A DNA stretch of 8,162 nucleotides from the NCBI GenBank assembly GCA_938040915.1, contig CALHZE010000023.1:1-8162 (forward strand), given 5' to 3'. Made by a program: the position numbers and the translations under genes. Numbering within the stretch: position 1 is the stretch's first letter; every line of letters begins with the position of its first letter. The notes below the pieces were generated by a model that saw only the letters and a list, made by a program, of their open reading frames with translations, was not told where the DNA came from and did not search any database. The stretch is from an uncultured Bacteroidia bacterium (GTDB lineage Bacteria > Bacteroidota > Bacteroidia > Bacteroidales > CAJPTX01). This document shows positions 1-6,558 of this stretch, in pieces.

Positions 1-862
1 TCGTGTGGGTGATAGCTAATCAGGTTGACAAGACAGGGGACACCCCGCAAGAGCTTGATGAGCCCCTCGAGGTGCGCCGGAGAGTCATTCACCCCTGCCA
101 GTACCACATATTCGAAAGAGAGCTTGCGTTGCCCTCGCCAGTTCGTCGTGCGGAGAAGAGAAAAGAGCTCCCGTAAAGGGAAGCCACTCGTGGCGGGCAG
201 GAGCGTCCGCCGTTCCTCATCAAAGGGAGAGTGTAGGCTGATCGCAAGGTGACATTCACTCTCGCGCAAGAAACGCTCAAGCCCTCGACGCACCCCAATG
301 GAGGAAACCGTAATGCGCCGCGGACTCATCGCCATCCCCCACGGTGCTGTCAAAACCTCGAGGGCACGCAAGAGCTCGTCGAGGTTGTCGAGCGGCTCGC
401 CCATCCCCATGAAGACTAAGTTAGAGAGCTCGGGGCGCTCGTCTACCCCCAATATCTGATTGAGTATCTGCGCTGCCGAAAGGTTACCTCCCCACGGCTG
501 TTGCCCCGTGGCACAGAACTGACAGCCCATCCGACACCCCACTTGCGAGGATACACAGAGGGTGCGACGTCCCACCTCGGGGATCATGGCTGCCTCTACC
601 GTGCGCCCCGCGTCTGCCGGAAAAGGTATTTGCGCGTACCGTCTTGAGAAGTCTGCACCAATAGATAGCTCTCTCGCCCAATGAGGTACTTCTCGCTTAG
701 TTTCGCTCGTGTCTGTTTAGACAGGTTGGTCATCGCATCAAACGAAGCGACACCCTGTTTATAGAGCCATTCGCAAAGTTGCTGTGCGACGAAGCGGGGG
801 TATCCGTCTGCGACCACGAGGTCTCTCAACTCGGGGAGGTGTTTCCCCAATAGGGTTTCCAT
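1..862 (-). pseudogene. rlmN: 23S rRNA (adenine2503-C2)-methyltransferase RlmN, 3' end off window, one-base frameshift
   Basis: RlmN is a cytoplasmic radical-SAM enzyme that methylates C2 of A2503 in 23S rRNA, and also A37 of some tRNAs. The first 80 or so residues match the RlmN N-terminal domain (LLGKHLPELRDLV, the ALSEKY-like stretch LSEKYLIG, DGTRKYLF). That frame ends at a stop at 596-598. Reading on in the -1 frame from about 621-624 gives the rest of the enzyme: IPEVGRRTLCVSSQVGC, the radical-SAM cluster CRMGCQFC (CxxxCxxC), VFMGMGEPLDN, SPRRITVSS, LAISLHSP and NLISYHPH. No further break is seen down to position 1. Restoring one T (coding strand) in the run at 621-624 would rebuild the gene. 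The C-terminal part, with the second catalytic Cys, lies outside the window. The start ATG overlaps the upstream stop by one base (TAATG), suggesting translational coupling. The identity is near certain. Whether the frameshift is real or a sequencing error is open. Confidence 0.9.
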
Positions 863-1197
863 TATTTAGCTCGGAGATAACGGTTGTATAAAAAGATGAT
901 ATCAAGCCCCATTAACAGGATGAGTATAAAGAGCTTAGTGGACCCCCTAAGCATAAACACGAGCCCCACGAGGATGAGGAAAAGGAGCAGGAGGCGTATC
1001 TTAGGCTCGTTGCGCAGCCCCCGCCCGAGGATGCTCACCGCGCGCGCCAATACATAGATGAGCACCGCGAGAATCCCCAGCCCGTTGGAGGCTGTGTAGG
1101 AAAAGAAGGTCATGAGCCCCGAGAGGAGCACGAGGGCGAGACTCACGATCAACGCCCATAACTCAAAGCGATAAAAGACACGCGCCTTGCTTGCCAT
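862..1197 (-). CDS. Small four-helix membrane protein, unknown function
   Basis: This 111-residue protein is not recognised. It is dominated by hydrophobic segments at about residues 13-32, 39-57, 67-83 and 88-104, separated by short basic loops (RGLRNEPKIR at 59-68) and ended by a basic tail (NRYLRAK). It is therefore probably an inner-membrane protein with four helices. No signal-peptide cleavage site or catalytic motif is visible. It starts 32 bases after glsA and its stop overlaps the rlmN start (TAATG), so it is probably translated from the hutI-glsA-rlmN transcript. No function can be read from the sequence. The tight packing and absence of internal stops support a real gene. Confidence 0.75.
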   Translation of the reverse strand: MASKARVFYRFELWALIVSLALVLLSGLMTFFSYTASNGLGILAVLIYVLARAVSILGRGLRNEPKIRLLLLFLILVGLVFMLRGSTKLFILILLMGLDIIFLYNRYLRAK

Positions 1198-1229
1198 TTG
1201 TGTGTATGTGTGGAAAGAGAGTGTGGGGG

Positions 1230-2159
1230 CTAGAAGATAGAAAGCCCAGTGCGGGTGGTAAACTCTTCGAGGAAGTCAATGCCGAGCTGCGAATTGCCGA
1301 GCGCATTCAGACCAGGCGACCACGTGGCAACCGAGAGTCGGTCGGGGATGAGCCCCACGATACCGCCGCCGACGCCGCTCTTGGCGGGGATGCCCACGCG
1401 GAAGGCAAAGTCGCCCGCCTCGTTGTAGAGCCCAGTGGTGAGCATCAGGGCATTCGTCCGTTTGGTTTGGCTGGGGGTAAGGAACTCTTTGCCAGAAAGA
1501 GGGTTCACGCCGTGTTGTGCTAGGAACTGGACCGACTGAGCCAGCTCGCGACAGGTCATCCGCACCGAGCACTGCATAAAGTAGAGATCGAGCACGCGGC
1601 GCACCGAGTGGTGGATGTTGCCAAAGCTTTTCATGAGGTAACAGAGGGCGGCATTGCGCGAGCCGTAGGAGAGTTCGGAGCGGTAAACCTCTTCGTCATA
1701 ATCGATGGAGTCACACCCCGTGAGTTGGTGAAGGAAGGCAAGGAGCTCAAAGATGGGGTCGTCAAAGTCGTCGAGGAGCATGTCGGTAATGACCATCGCG
1801 CCCGCGTTGATAAAGGGGTTACGAGGGATGCCGTTTTCGGCTTCGAGCTGAAAGAGGGAGTTGAAGGAGGTACCCGAGGGCTCTTTGCCGAGCCGTTCCC
1901 AGACGTGCTCGCCGCGCTCAGCAAAGGCCATGGTAAAGGCAAAGAGCTTGCTAATGCTTTGGATAGAGAATCGTACCTCGGCGTCGCCAAGGCAGATGCA
2001 CTCCCCCTCGAGGGGTTGGACGGCGACACCAAACTGCCGACCGTCAACCTTGCCAAGGGCGGGGATATAGTCGGCTACCTTACCGAGCCCTCGCTTACGC
2101 GAGTATTCGGCAAAAAGCCCCTCGACAATCGTCGATAAGGGCTGTTTTTCCGCTTCCAT
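1230..2159 (-). CDS. glsA: Glutaminase (serine-dependent, GlsA/YbaS family)
   Basis: It hydrolyses L-glutamine to L-glutamate and ammonia in the cytoplasm. The 309 residues match the usual length (about 305-310) of bacterial glutaminases with the beta-lactamase-like fold. The catalytic SxxK motif is visible as FSIQSISK, with Ser68 and Lys71. Other family signatures are PRNPFINAGAM (112-122), ELSYGSRNAALCYLM (about 162-176), the YFMQCS stretch (193-198) and the glycine-rich AKSGVGGGI (259-267), which plays the KTG-like role. All expected active-site regions are present and the frame is intact. It lies 15 bases downstream of hutI, with no recognisable promoter between, so the two are probably co-transcribed. 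Both make glutamate or its precursor, and the ammonia released could also buffer acid; that role is an inference. Confidence 0.95.
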   Translation of the reverse strand: MEAEKQPLSTIVEGLFAEYSRKRGLGKVADYIPALGKVDGRQFGVAVQPLEGECICLGDAEVRFSIQSISKLFAFTMAFAERGEHVWERLGKEPSGTSFNSLFQLEAENGIPRNPFINAGAMVITDMLLDDFDDPIFELLAFLHQLTGCDSIDYDEEVYRSELSYGSRNAALCYLMKSFGNIHHSVRRVLDLYFMQCSVRMTCRELAQSVQFLAQHGVNPLSGKEFLTPSQTKRTNALMLTTGLYNEAGDFAFRVGIPAKSGVGGGIVGLIPDRLSVATWSPGLNALGNSQLGIDFLEEFTTRTGLSIF

Positions 2160-2174
2160 GAGCTGCCACGCTGT

Positions 2175-3416
2175 TTACTGTTCGACACCCCCTAGGAAGA
2201 CGCGCGAAACGAGGCGTGTGGTGTAGGCGTAGGGCATAAACTCGTAAGAGGGGATGGGCTTGGTAATGTAGAAGTTCGCCACCTTGCCGCGCGCGATACT
2301 CCCGTGGGTGTCGCTAATGCCCATGGCATACGCTGAGTTGATGGTGGTGGCGTTAAATGCCTCCTCGGGCAGGAGTCGGAGCTTGACACAGCCGAGCGAA
2401 ACGACAAACTTCATGTCGCCCGAGGGGGAGGACCCTGGGTTGTAGTCAGAGGCCATCGCGATGGGAAGACCCGCCTCGATCATCTTGCGAGCGGGCGGGT
2501 TGTCCATGCCGAGAAAGAAGGCAGCACCGGGGAGAAGGGTGGGCATCGTCTCCGAGTCGAGGAGGGCGGCGATCTCCTCATCGCCGGTAAACTCGAGGTG
2601 GTCTACCGAGAGGGCGTTGTACTTGACCCCTGCTTGGATGCCGCCAGAGCAAGCGAGTTCGTTGGCGTGGATTTTCGGGCGTAACCCATATTTAATCCCT
2701 TGCATCAGGATGCGCTCGGTCTCCTCGACGGTAAAGAATCCGGCGTCGCAGAAGACGTCGACAAAGTCAGCCAGTTCCTCTGAGGCAACTAGAGGGATCA
2801 TTTCGTTGATAATGAGGTCGACGTACTCGCCTTGTCGTCCTTTGTAGGCGAGTGGCACGGCGTGTGCGCCGAGAAAGTTGGCACGGACGGTGATCGGGCT
2901 CGTTTCGCGGATGCGACGGATGACGCGGAGCATCTTGAGTTCGTCCTCGGTAGAGAGTCCGTAGCCGCTCTTAATTTCGACTGCGCCGGTGCCACAGTGG
3001 ATGATCTCGTGGATACGCTCCATGGCGCTGTCATAGAGCTCGTCTTCGCTGGCGGCGTGGAGTCGTGCGGCGGAGTTGTTAATCCCTCCGCCTCGTTTGG
3101 CAATTTCTTCGTAGGAAAGACCGCGTATCTTGTCGATGTACTCTATTTCGCGGCTTCCGGCATAGACGAGGTGGGTGTGGCTGTCGCAGAAGGAGGGGAA
3201 GAGCATGCCGCCCTTGGCGTCGATGCGCACGTCGATGCCTGCTTGGGGGGCGTCGGCGGTGTTGCCCCACTGTTTGATTTTTCCGTCCTCGACGAGGAGG
3301 TAGGCGTTGTCGAGACAGTTGAGGTGTTGCATTTGAGCGCCAGCGACCCACTTGCGGGGTTCGCCCTCTTCGATCTGTACGAGTTTGGCTATATTTTCTA
3401 CGACGAGCGTACTCAT
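2175..3416 (-). CDS. hutI: Imidazolonepropionase (histidine degradation)
   Basis: HutI opens the ring of 4-imidazolone-5-propionate to give N-formimino-L-glutamate, the third step of histidine catabolism. It is a cytoplasmic metal-dependent amidohydrolase. The 413-residue length is normal. Metal ligands match the family pattern: His80 and His82 in CDSHTHLVYAG, His250 in KIHANEL and Asp324 in ASDYNPGSSP. The substrate-binding stretches GRRG-like IAKRGGGINNS (105-115) and VEIKSGYGL (146-154) are also present. It is the first gene of the minus-strand cluster and has a TACCTTTG -7 element 33 bases before the start codon. Histidase, urocanase and the formiminotransferase or hydrolase that complete the pathway are not in the window, so the hut genes are split in this genome or lie elsewhere. 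Confidence 0.96.
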   Translation of the reverse strand: MSTLVVENIAKLVQIEEGEPRKWVAGAQMQHLNCLDNAYLLVEDGKIKQWGNTADAPQAGIDVRIDAKGGMLFPSFCDSHTHLVYAGSREIEYIDKIRGLSYEEIAKRGGGINNSAARLHAASEDELYDSAMERIHEIIHCGTGAVEIKSGYGLSTEDELKMLRVIRRIRETSPITVRANFLGAHAVPLAYKGRQGEYVDLIINEMIPLVASEELADFVDVFCDAGFFTVEETERILMQGIKYGLRPKIHANELACSGGIQAGVKYNALSVDHLEFTGDEEIAALLDSETMPTLLPGAAFFLGMDNPPARKMIEAGLPIAMASDYNPGSSPSGDMKFVVSLGCVKLRLLPEEAFNATTINSAYAMGISDTHGSIARGKVANFYITKPIPSYEFMPYAYTTRLVSRVFLGGVEQ

Positions 3417-3448
3417 TACCTTATTTTTTTACGATTAAAATACCTAGT

Positions 3449-3456
3449 CAAAGGTA
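3449..3456 (-). promoter_or_regulatory. Putative -7 element of the hutI operon promoter
   Basis: The minus strand reads TACCTTTG, an exact match to the Bacteroidetes -7 consensus TAnnTTTG. It lies 33 bases upstream of the hutI ATG, so transcription would start some 25 bases before the gene. No good -33 TTTG is seen at the usual 19-21 base spacing, so this is only a half match. Confidence 0.5.
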
Positions 3457-3520
3457 GGCAAAAGGGGGGAGATCGCGAGAGAGGGGGGCGGCGCGTGGGT
3501 GTTATTTCAAATAAACATCT

Positions 3521-3528
3521 TACCTTTG
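3521..3528 (+). promoter_or_regulatory. Putative -7 element of the tRNA-Ser promoter
   Basis: TACCTTTG matches the Bacteroidetes -7 consensus TAnnTTTG exactly. It ends five bases before the first base of the mature tRNA, so initiation at or next to the tRNA 5' end is expected. No clear -33 TTTG was found. It faces away from the hutI promoter 65 bases to the left. Confidence 0.6.
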
Positions 3529-3533
3529 CCCTC

Positions 3534-3618
3534 GGAGAAATGGCAGAGTGGTCGAATGCGGCGGTCTTGAAAACCGTTGTACGGCAACGTACCGGGGGTT
3601 CGAATCCCTCTTTCTCCG
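3534..3618 (+). tRNA. tRNA-Ser(UGA)
   Basis: This 85-base gene folds into a full class II tRNA. The acceptor stem GGAGAAA (3534-3540) pairs with TTTCTCC (3611-3617), followed by discriminator G3618. The anticodon stem is 3561-3565 with 3573-3577, and the loop CTTGAAA carries anticodon TGA at 3568-3570. A long variable arm, typical of tRNA-Ser, is formed by GTACG (3579-3583) and CGTAC (3588-3592) around GCAA. The T arm has five G-C/G-T pairs and the loop TTCGAAT. CCA is not encoded (GCT follows), so it is added after transcription. It reads UCA and probably other UCN codons. Confidence 0.97.
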
Positions 3619-3636
3619 CTCATCGTATATAGCGAA

Positions 3637-3684
3637 GACAAGGGTAGGCGACCGTTAGTGGTTAGCCTGCCCTTGTCGTGTTTT
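3637..3684 (+). terminator. Rho-independent terminator after tRNA-Ser
   Basis: GACAAGGGTAGGC (3637-3649) pairs with GCCTGCCCTTGTC (3665-3677) over 13 pairs including one G-U. A short inner ACC/GGT helix lies in the loop. GTG and four T residues follow (3681-3684), then seven G residues. The position 18 bases after the tRNA fits its terminator. Confidence 0.8.
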
Positions 3685-3782
3685 GGGGGGGCGTAGGCAA
3701 TATCCCTCGCTGTGCCCGTCTTTTATCGGGGGGCACGGGCGTCCATCGCATGCACACCTAAGTGCCTTTTCCCTATCCACCC

Positions 3783-3790
3783 TATCTTTG
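3783..3790 (+). promoter_or_regulatory. Putative -7 element of the thiF-like/glycosyltransferase operon
   Basis: TATCTTTG matches the Bacteroidetes -7 consensus TAnnTTTG exactly and ends 20 bases before the ATG at 3811. It sits inside the longer open frame that could begin at a GTG at 3712, and so argues for the 3811 start. No -33 TTTG at the usual distance was found. Confidence 0.5.
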
Positions 3791-3810
3791 CGTCAGTAAT
3801 TTATCTGTGG

Positions 3811-4503
3811 ATGGAACAGCACGAACGACACGCGCGAACGTTGGCGTTGCCCGATTTTGATCAGGAGGCATTGGAGCGTCTTCGCAAGGCGCATCTCTTG
3901 GTGGTCGGCGCAGGAGGCTTGGGGTCAGCAACTCTCCCCCTTTTGGCAGCACAAGAGGTGGGGCAAATAGACATCATCGACCCAGACAGCGTCTCGCTGA
4001 GCAACCTCCCACGTCAACTCCTTTACTGTGAGCGTGAGTGCGGACAAGAGAAAGCGCCCCTAGCAGCCGCTCGGGCGGAGGCGCTGAATCCGTCTGGGCG
4101 GGTACGTGCGTTTACCGAGCGCCTTGATGACGGCTGGTTGACGGGGCGGGGAGGGGACTATGACCTCGTCGTTGACTGTACTGACAATTTTCCTACCCGC
4201 ACGTTGCTCGATCACTACTGTGCCACCCACCATCTCCCACTCGTTTGGGGCGCTGTCGAGGGGTATATAGGGCAAGTCACCTTCTTGCACGGGCGTCGCG
4301 ACATCAGCTTAGGCGATCTTTTTGGCGAGCTACCCGAGACTCGCCCTTTGGCGGAGGGCGTTTATCCCCCGCTCGTGCAAGTGGTTGGGGGCATTATGGC
4401 GGGCGAGGCGCTCGCGTGGCTTGCGTTGGGCGAGGCGTCGCTTGACGGCGTGTTGTGTGTCTATGACGCGCGTAAGGTCGTGATGGGGAGGTATGAGCTA
4501 TGA
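3811..4503 (+). CDS. ThiF/MoeB/HesA-family E1-like protein, lacking the zinc and catalytic cysteines
   Basis: Family members adenylate the C-terminal glycine of ubiquitin-like sulfur carriers (ThiS, MoaD) or small peptides, using ATP. The 230 residues show the nucleotide-binding loop VVGAGGLGS (31-39), the DPDSVSLSNLPRQLLY segment (57-72) with the conserved Asp, Asn and Arg-Gln, and VVDCTDNFPTR (120-130). The two CxxC pairs that bind zinc in ThiF and MoeB are missing: the first is replaced around residues 167-171 (LGDLF) and no second pair exists. The catalytic Cys region reads PLAEGVYPPLV. Some Bacteroidetes ThiF-like proteins share this feature as I recall, so it is not proof of lost function. 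No ThiS, MoaD or other thiamine gene is nearby. The ATG at 3811 is preferred over an in-frame GTG at 3712, because the family start (HERHARTLALPDF) and the -7 element at 3783 both fit it. Its TGA overlaps the next ATG (ATGA). Confidence 0.85.
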   Translation: MEQHERHARTLALPDFDQEALERLRKAHLLVVGAGGLGSATLPLLAAQEVGQIDIIDPDSVSLSNLPRQLLYCERECGQEKAPLAAARAEALNPSGRVRAFTERLDDGWLTGRGGDYDLVVDCTDNFPTRTLLDHYCATHHLPLVWGAVEGYIGQVTFLHGRRDISLGDLFGELPETRPLAEGVYPPLVQVVGGIMAGEALAWLALGEASLDGVLCVYDARKVVMGRYEL

Positions 4504-5806
4504 GTACGCAACGTCGTCTGTTGCTCGTGACTTACTACTGGCCGCCGAGTGGTGGCCCAGGGGTGCAACGGTGGCTCAAGATGGCGAAGTACCTCGTGCG
4601 CCTAGGATGGGAGGTCACGGTCTATACGCCCAGCAATCCGGAGTTTAGCGAAAAAGACCCCTCTTTACTCAAAGATGTCCCTGACGGAGTCAGAATACTC
4701 TCTCGCAAAATAATCGAGCCATTGCGGGCTTATAGAAAGTTTTTAGGAAAGAAACGCGTGGGTGACGGACTCCTAGCAGAGGAAGGGACGAAAAAAAAGC
4801 AGGGGGGGCTTCAGCGCTTACTCTTGTGGTTGCGAGCGAACCTCTTTGTACCCGATGCTCGTTGCCTGTGGATACGCCCCTCCGTACGCTTTTTGACGCG
4901 GTGGCTCACGACCCATCCGCACGAGGTGATGGTAACCACAGCCCCCCACACTCAATGCACCTTATCGGGCGTGGCGTACACCGCCGGACGGGCATCCGGT
5001 GGGTGGCCGATTTCCGAGACCCGTGGCGCAACATTGACTATCATCAACACCTCCCCTTTACATCCCAAACGCGTGGGCGGATAGAGACGATGGAGCGTTC
5101 GGTCGTTGAGGAAGCTAATGGGGTGGTCGTGGTGACCGAGGGGATGCGGGCAGACTTTGCCGCTTACCATGCGCAAAGCTTAAAGGTCATTTATAACGGG
5201 TTTGACACCGAAGACTTTCCCACAGTGACAGTAGCCCCCCTCGAGTCCGAGACGCCGTTGCGGATCGTCTATGCGGGATCGATGAATGCCGACCGGAATC
5301 CGCTTCTCTTGTGGAGTGTCTTGCAGGAGCTCTCGCAGGAGGGGAGGTTGTCTGCGGGGCAGCTTCGCGTAGAGCTCTTTGGGCGGTGTGATGTGAGTGT
5401 AAAGAGCGCGATTGCCGATTGTGATTTGGACGAGCTGGTTGAGGTGCACGGGAGTATTGCCCACGCCGAAGTGCCAGCGTTGCTGTGTGGCGCAGATCTT
5501 CTGCTGTTGTGTATCAACCGTGCGCCGACGAGCCAGTCGATTTTGACGGGCAAGGTGTTCGAATATCTAGCGAGTCGCCGCCCGATTATCGCCATTGCAC
5601 CCACAACGAGCGAGGTGGCTGCGCTTCTTGCACAGACAGCGAGTGGCAGGGCATTTGCCGATAGCGACAAACAAGCGTTAAAGACCTACCTGCTCGAATG
5701 TCTTGCGCGACACCAGCGCGGCGAACGGCAGGAGGTTTCGGCGGCACACCTAGCGCCCTACACGCGAGAGTATCAAGCGCGCCAGTTTGAGGAGATGCTG
5801 CTCTAG
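4500..5806 (+). pseudogene. GT4-type (GT-B fold) glycosyltransferase, one-base frameshift
   Basis: Such enzymes transfer a sugar from a nucleotide donor onto a lipid-linked or surface glycan at the inner membrane; donor and acceptor cannot be told. The N-terminal half shows the family start LLVTYYWPPSGGPGVQRWLK, then VTVYTPSNPEF and FVPDARCLWIRPSV. The frame must shift by one base at the C6 run 4942-4947 to read APPHSMHLIG, WVADFRDPWRNID, VVVVTEGM, VIYNGFDTEDF, LRIVYAGSMNADRNP and LTGKVFEYLASRRPIIAI. Inserting one C gives about 435 residues, a usual length. Unrepaired, the first frame ends in non-homologous residues at 5084. It starts inside the stop of the ThiF-like gene (ATGA), implying coupled translation. 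The frameshift may be a homopolymer base-calling error, a real loss, or a slipped-strand variant. Confidence 0.85.
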
Positions 5807-5844
5807 CCCGAGTTCTTTTTTTTTGGGGGGGGCTGATACGTAAA

Positions 5845-5886
5845 ACGGCGGTAGGGGAGTCATCCCTTACCGCCGTCCGTTTTTTT
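5845..5886 (+). terminator. Strong hairpin terminator, probably bidirectional
   Basis: ACGGCGGTA-GGG (5845-5856) pairs with CCCTTACCGCCGT (5864-5876) with one bulged base. It is followed by CCG and seven T residues (5880-5886). A run of four A residues (5842-5845) gives a weaker T-tract on the other strand. It lies between two convergent genes and can serve both. Confidence 0.88.
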
Positions 5887-5897
5887 AGGGGGGAAAA

Positions 5898-6377
5898 CTA
5901 TTGCTCAGTGGATGCCGCGGGTGCGACGAGCGAGGCCATCGGGTTGTGTTTGTGAGCACGGTCTTTCACGATGAGGGTCGTGGTGGGCACCTTGCTATAT
6001 TTGTAAAACAACATGTCGTGCCCTAGGCAAAGCCCTACGACGATGTTAAACTCGCTCCCCCAGTGCTCGAGCTCTTGCACTTGCCCTATCGGGTTGCAGG
6101 CGAGCCCTTGCGAGTCGTCGCCTAAGATTGTCGCGAGGGGGATTTTTGACACCTTACACCCCACGGCAAAGGTCTCAAACTCATCGCCCAAACGCTCGGC
6201 AACAATGGCCGCCTCGCGTGCCAAGGCAGCACAGTGGGCGATACCTATTTTGTGAATGCCCGCATTGCGTGCGAAAAGACGAATCTCTTCTAACTTCTCT
6301 CCATGCGCTATGGTCGCGTCCTTAGCCGCTTGCATGAGCTCTAGATCTTCGCCTACATACTGTACGGTTTCGTCCAT
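5898..6377 (-). CDS. DUF1847-like protein, short form, unknown function
   Basis: The 159 residues resemble the C-terminal part of DUF1847 proteins, whose role is unknown. Recognisable stretches are the EEIRLFARNAGIHKIGIAHC segment (about 30-49), VGCKVSKIP (71-80 region), ACNPIGQVQEL, IVVGLCLGHDMLFYKYSK and LIVKDRAHKHNPMASL. Conserved-looking Cys, His and Asp residues lie in these stretches. Full-length relatives, as I recall them, carry an extra N-terminal cysteine-rich segment. Here an in-frame TAG lies 30 bases upstream of the ATG, and an AAAGAG ribosome-binding site lies 5 bases before it, so the short form is the real product as the sequence stands. It is convergent with the glycosyltransferase gene and divergent from the coiled-coil gene, and so is probably transcribed alone. 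Confidence 0.75.
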   Translation of the reverse strand: MDETVQYVGEDLELMQAAKDATIAHGEKLEEIRLFARNAGIHKIGIAHCAALAREAAIVAERLGDEFETFAVGCKVSKIPLATILGDDSQGLACNPIGQVQELEHWGSEFNIVVGLCLGHDMLFYKYSKVPTTTLIVKDRAHKHNPMASLVAPAASTEQ

Positions 6378-6468
6378 CGGTATCTCTTTATAAAAAGTGG
6401 TTTTCTACTGCGAAAAACAACGCCTTGCGAGCGCGCTTTGTTTGAATAGACGTCTTGCGCCCCCTCTG

Positions 6469-6485
6469 TTTATACGGAGTATAAA
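6469..6485. repeat. Inverted repeat in divergent intergenic region (possible operator)
   Basis: TTTATAC (6469-6475) and GTATAAA (6479-6485) form a perfect 7-base inverted repeat around GGA. It lies in the 181-base gap between the divergent DUF1847-like and coiled-coil genes, 44 bases upstream of the -7 element at 6530. No T-tract follows, so it looks more like a protein-binding site than a terminator. The binding factor is unknown. Confidence 0.35.
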
Positions 6486-6529
6486 GAAATTACGAGGGCA
6501 CGACAGGGGGAAACATCCAAAAATTAGAG

Positions 6530-6537
6530 TACCTTTG
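6530..6537 (+). promoter_or_regulatory. Putative -7 element of the zapA/rny cluster
   Basis: TACCTTTG matches the Bacteroidetes -7 consensus TAnnTTTG exactly and ends 21 bases before the GTG at 6559. A start of transcription near 6543 would exclude the upstream in-frame ATG at 6397 as the translation start. No -33 TTTG was found at the usual spacing. Confidence 0.55.
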
Positions 6538-6558
6538 CAAAAAGAGAGGTGGACGAAA

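Noticed and set aside
615..630. Programmed -1 frameshifting in rlmN
   Set aside because: The site reads C CTT TTC in the zero frame, which is not an X XXY YYZ slippery heptamer, and no strong downstream stem was noticed.
1608..2138. A 176-codon plus-strand open frame opposite glsA
   Set aside because: It is a shadow of glsA, whose catalytic motifs are all on the minus strand.
2832..3632. A 266-codon open frame on the plus strand across hutI and the tRNA
   Set aside because: It is antisense to the well-supported hutI gene, runs through the tRNA-Ser gene and has no family features. GC-rich codon use on the opposite strand explains it.
3712..3742. Hairpin GCCCGT (3714-3719) with ACGGGC (3735-3740) upstream of the ThiF-like gene
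   Set aside because: It has only six pairs, a 15-base loop and no T-tract. It lies upstream of the probable transcription start, so a leader role is not supported.
3712..3810. N-terminal extension of the ThiF-like protein from a GTG at 3712
   Set aside because: The extra 33 residues do not resemble the family start, and the TATCTTTG element at 3783 would lie inside the coding region.
6397..6558. N-terminal extension of the coiled-coil protein from an ATG at 6397
   Set aside because: It would place the -7 element at 6530 and the palindrome at 6469 inside the gene, and the added residues look like translated non-coding sequence. The GTG at 6559 has a ribosome-binding site.
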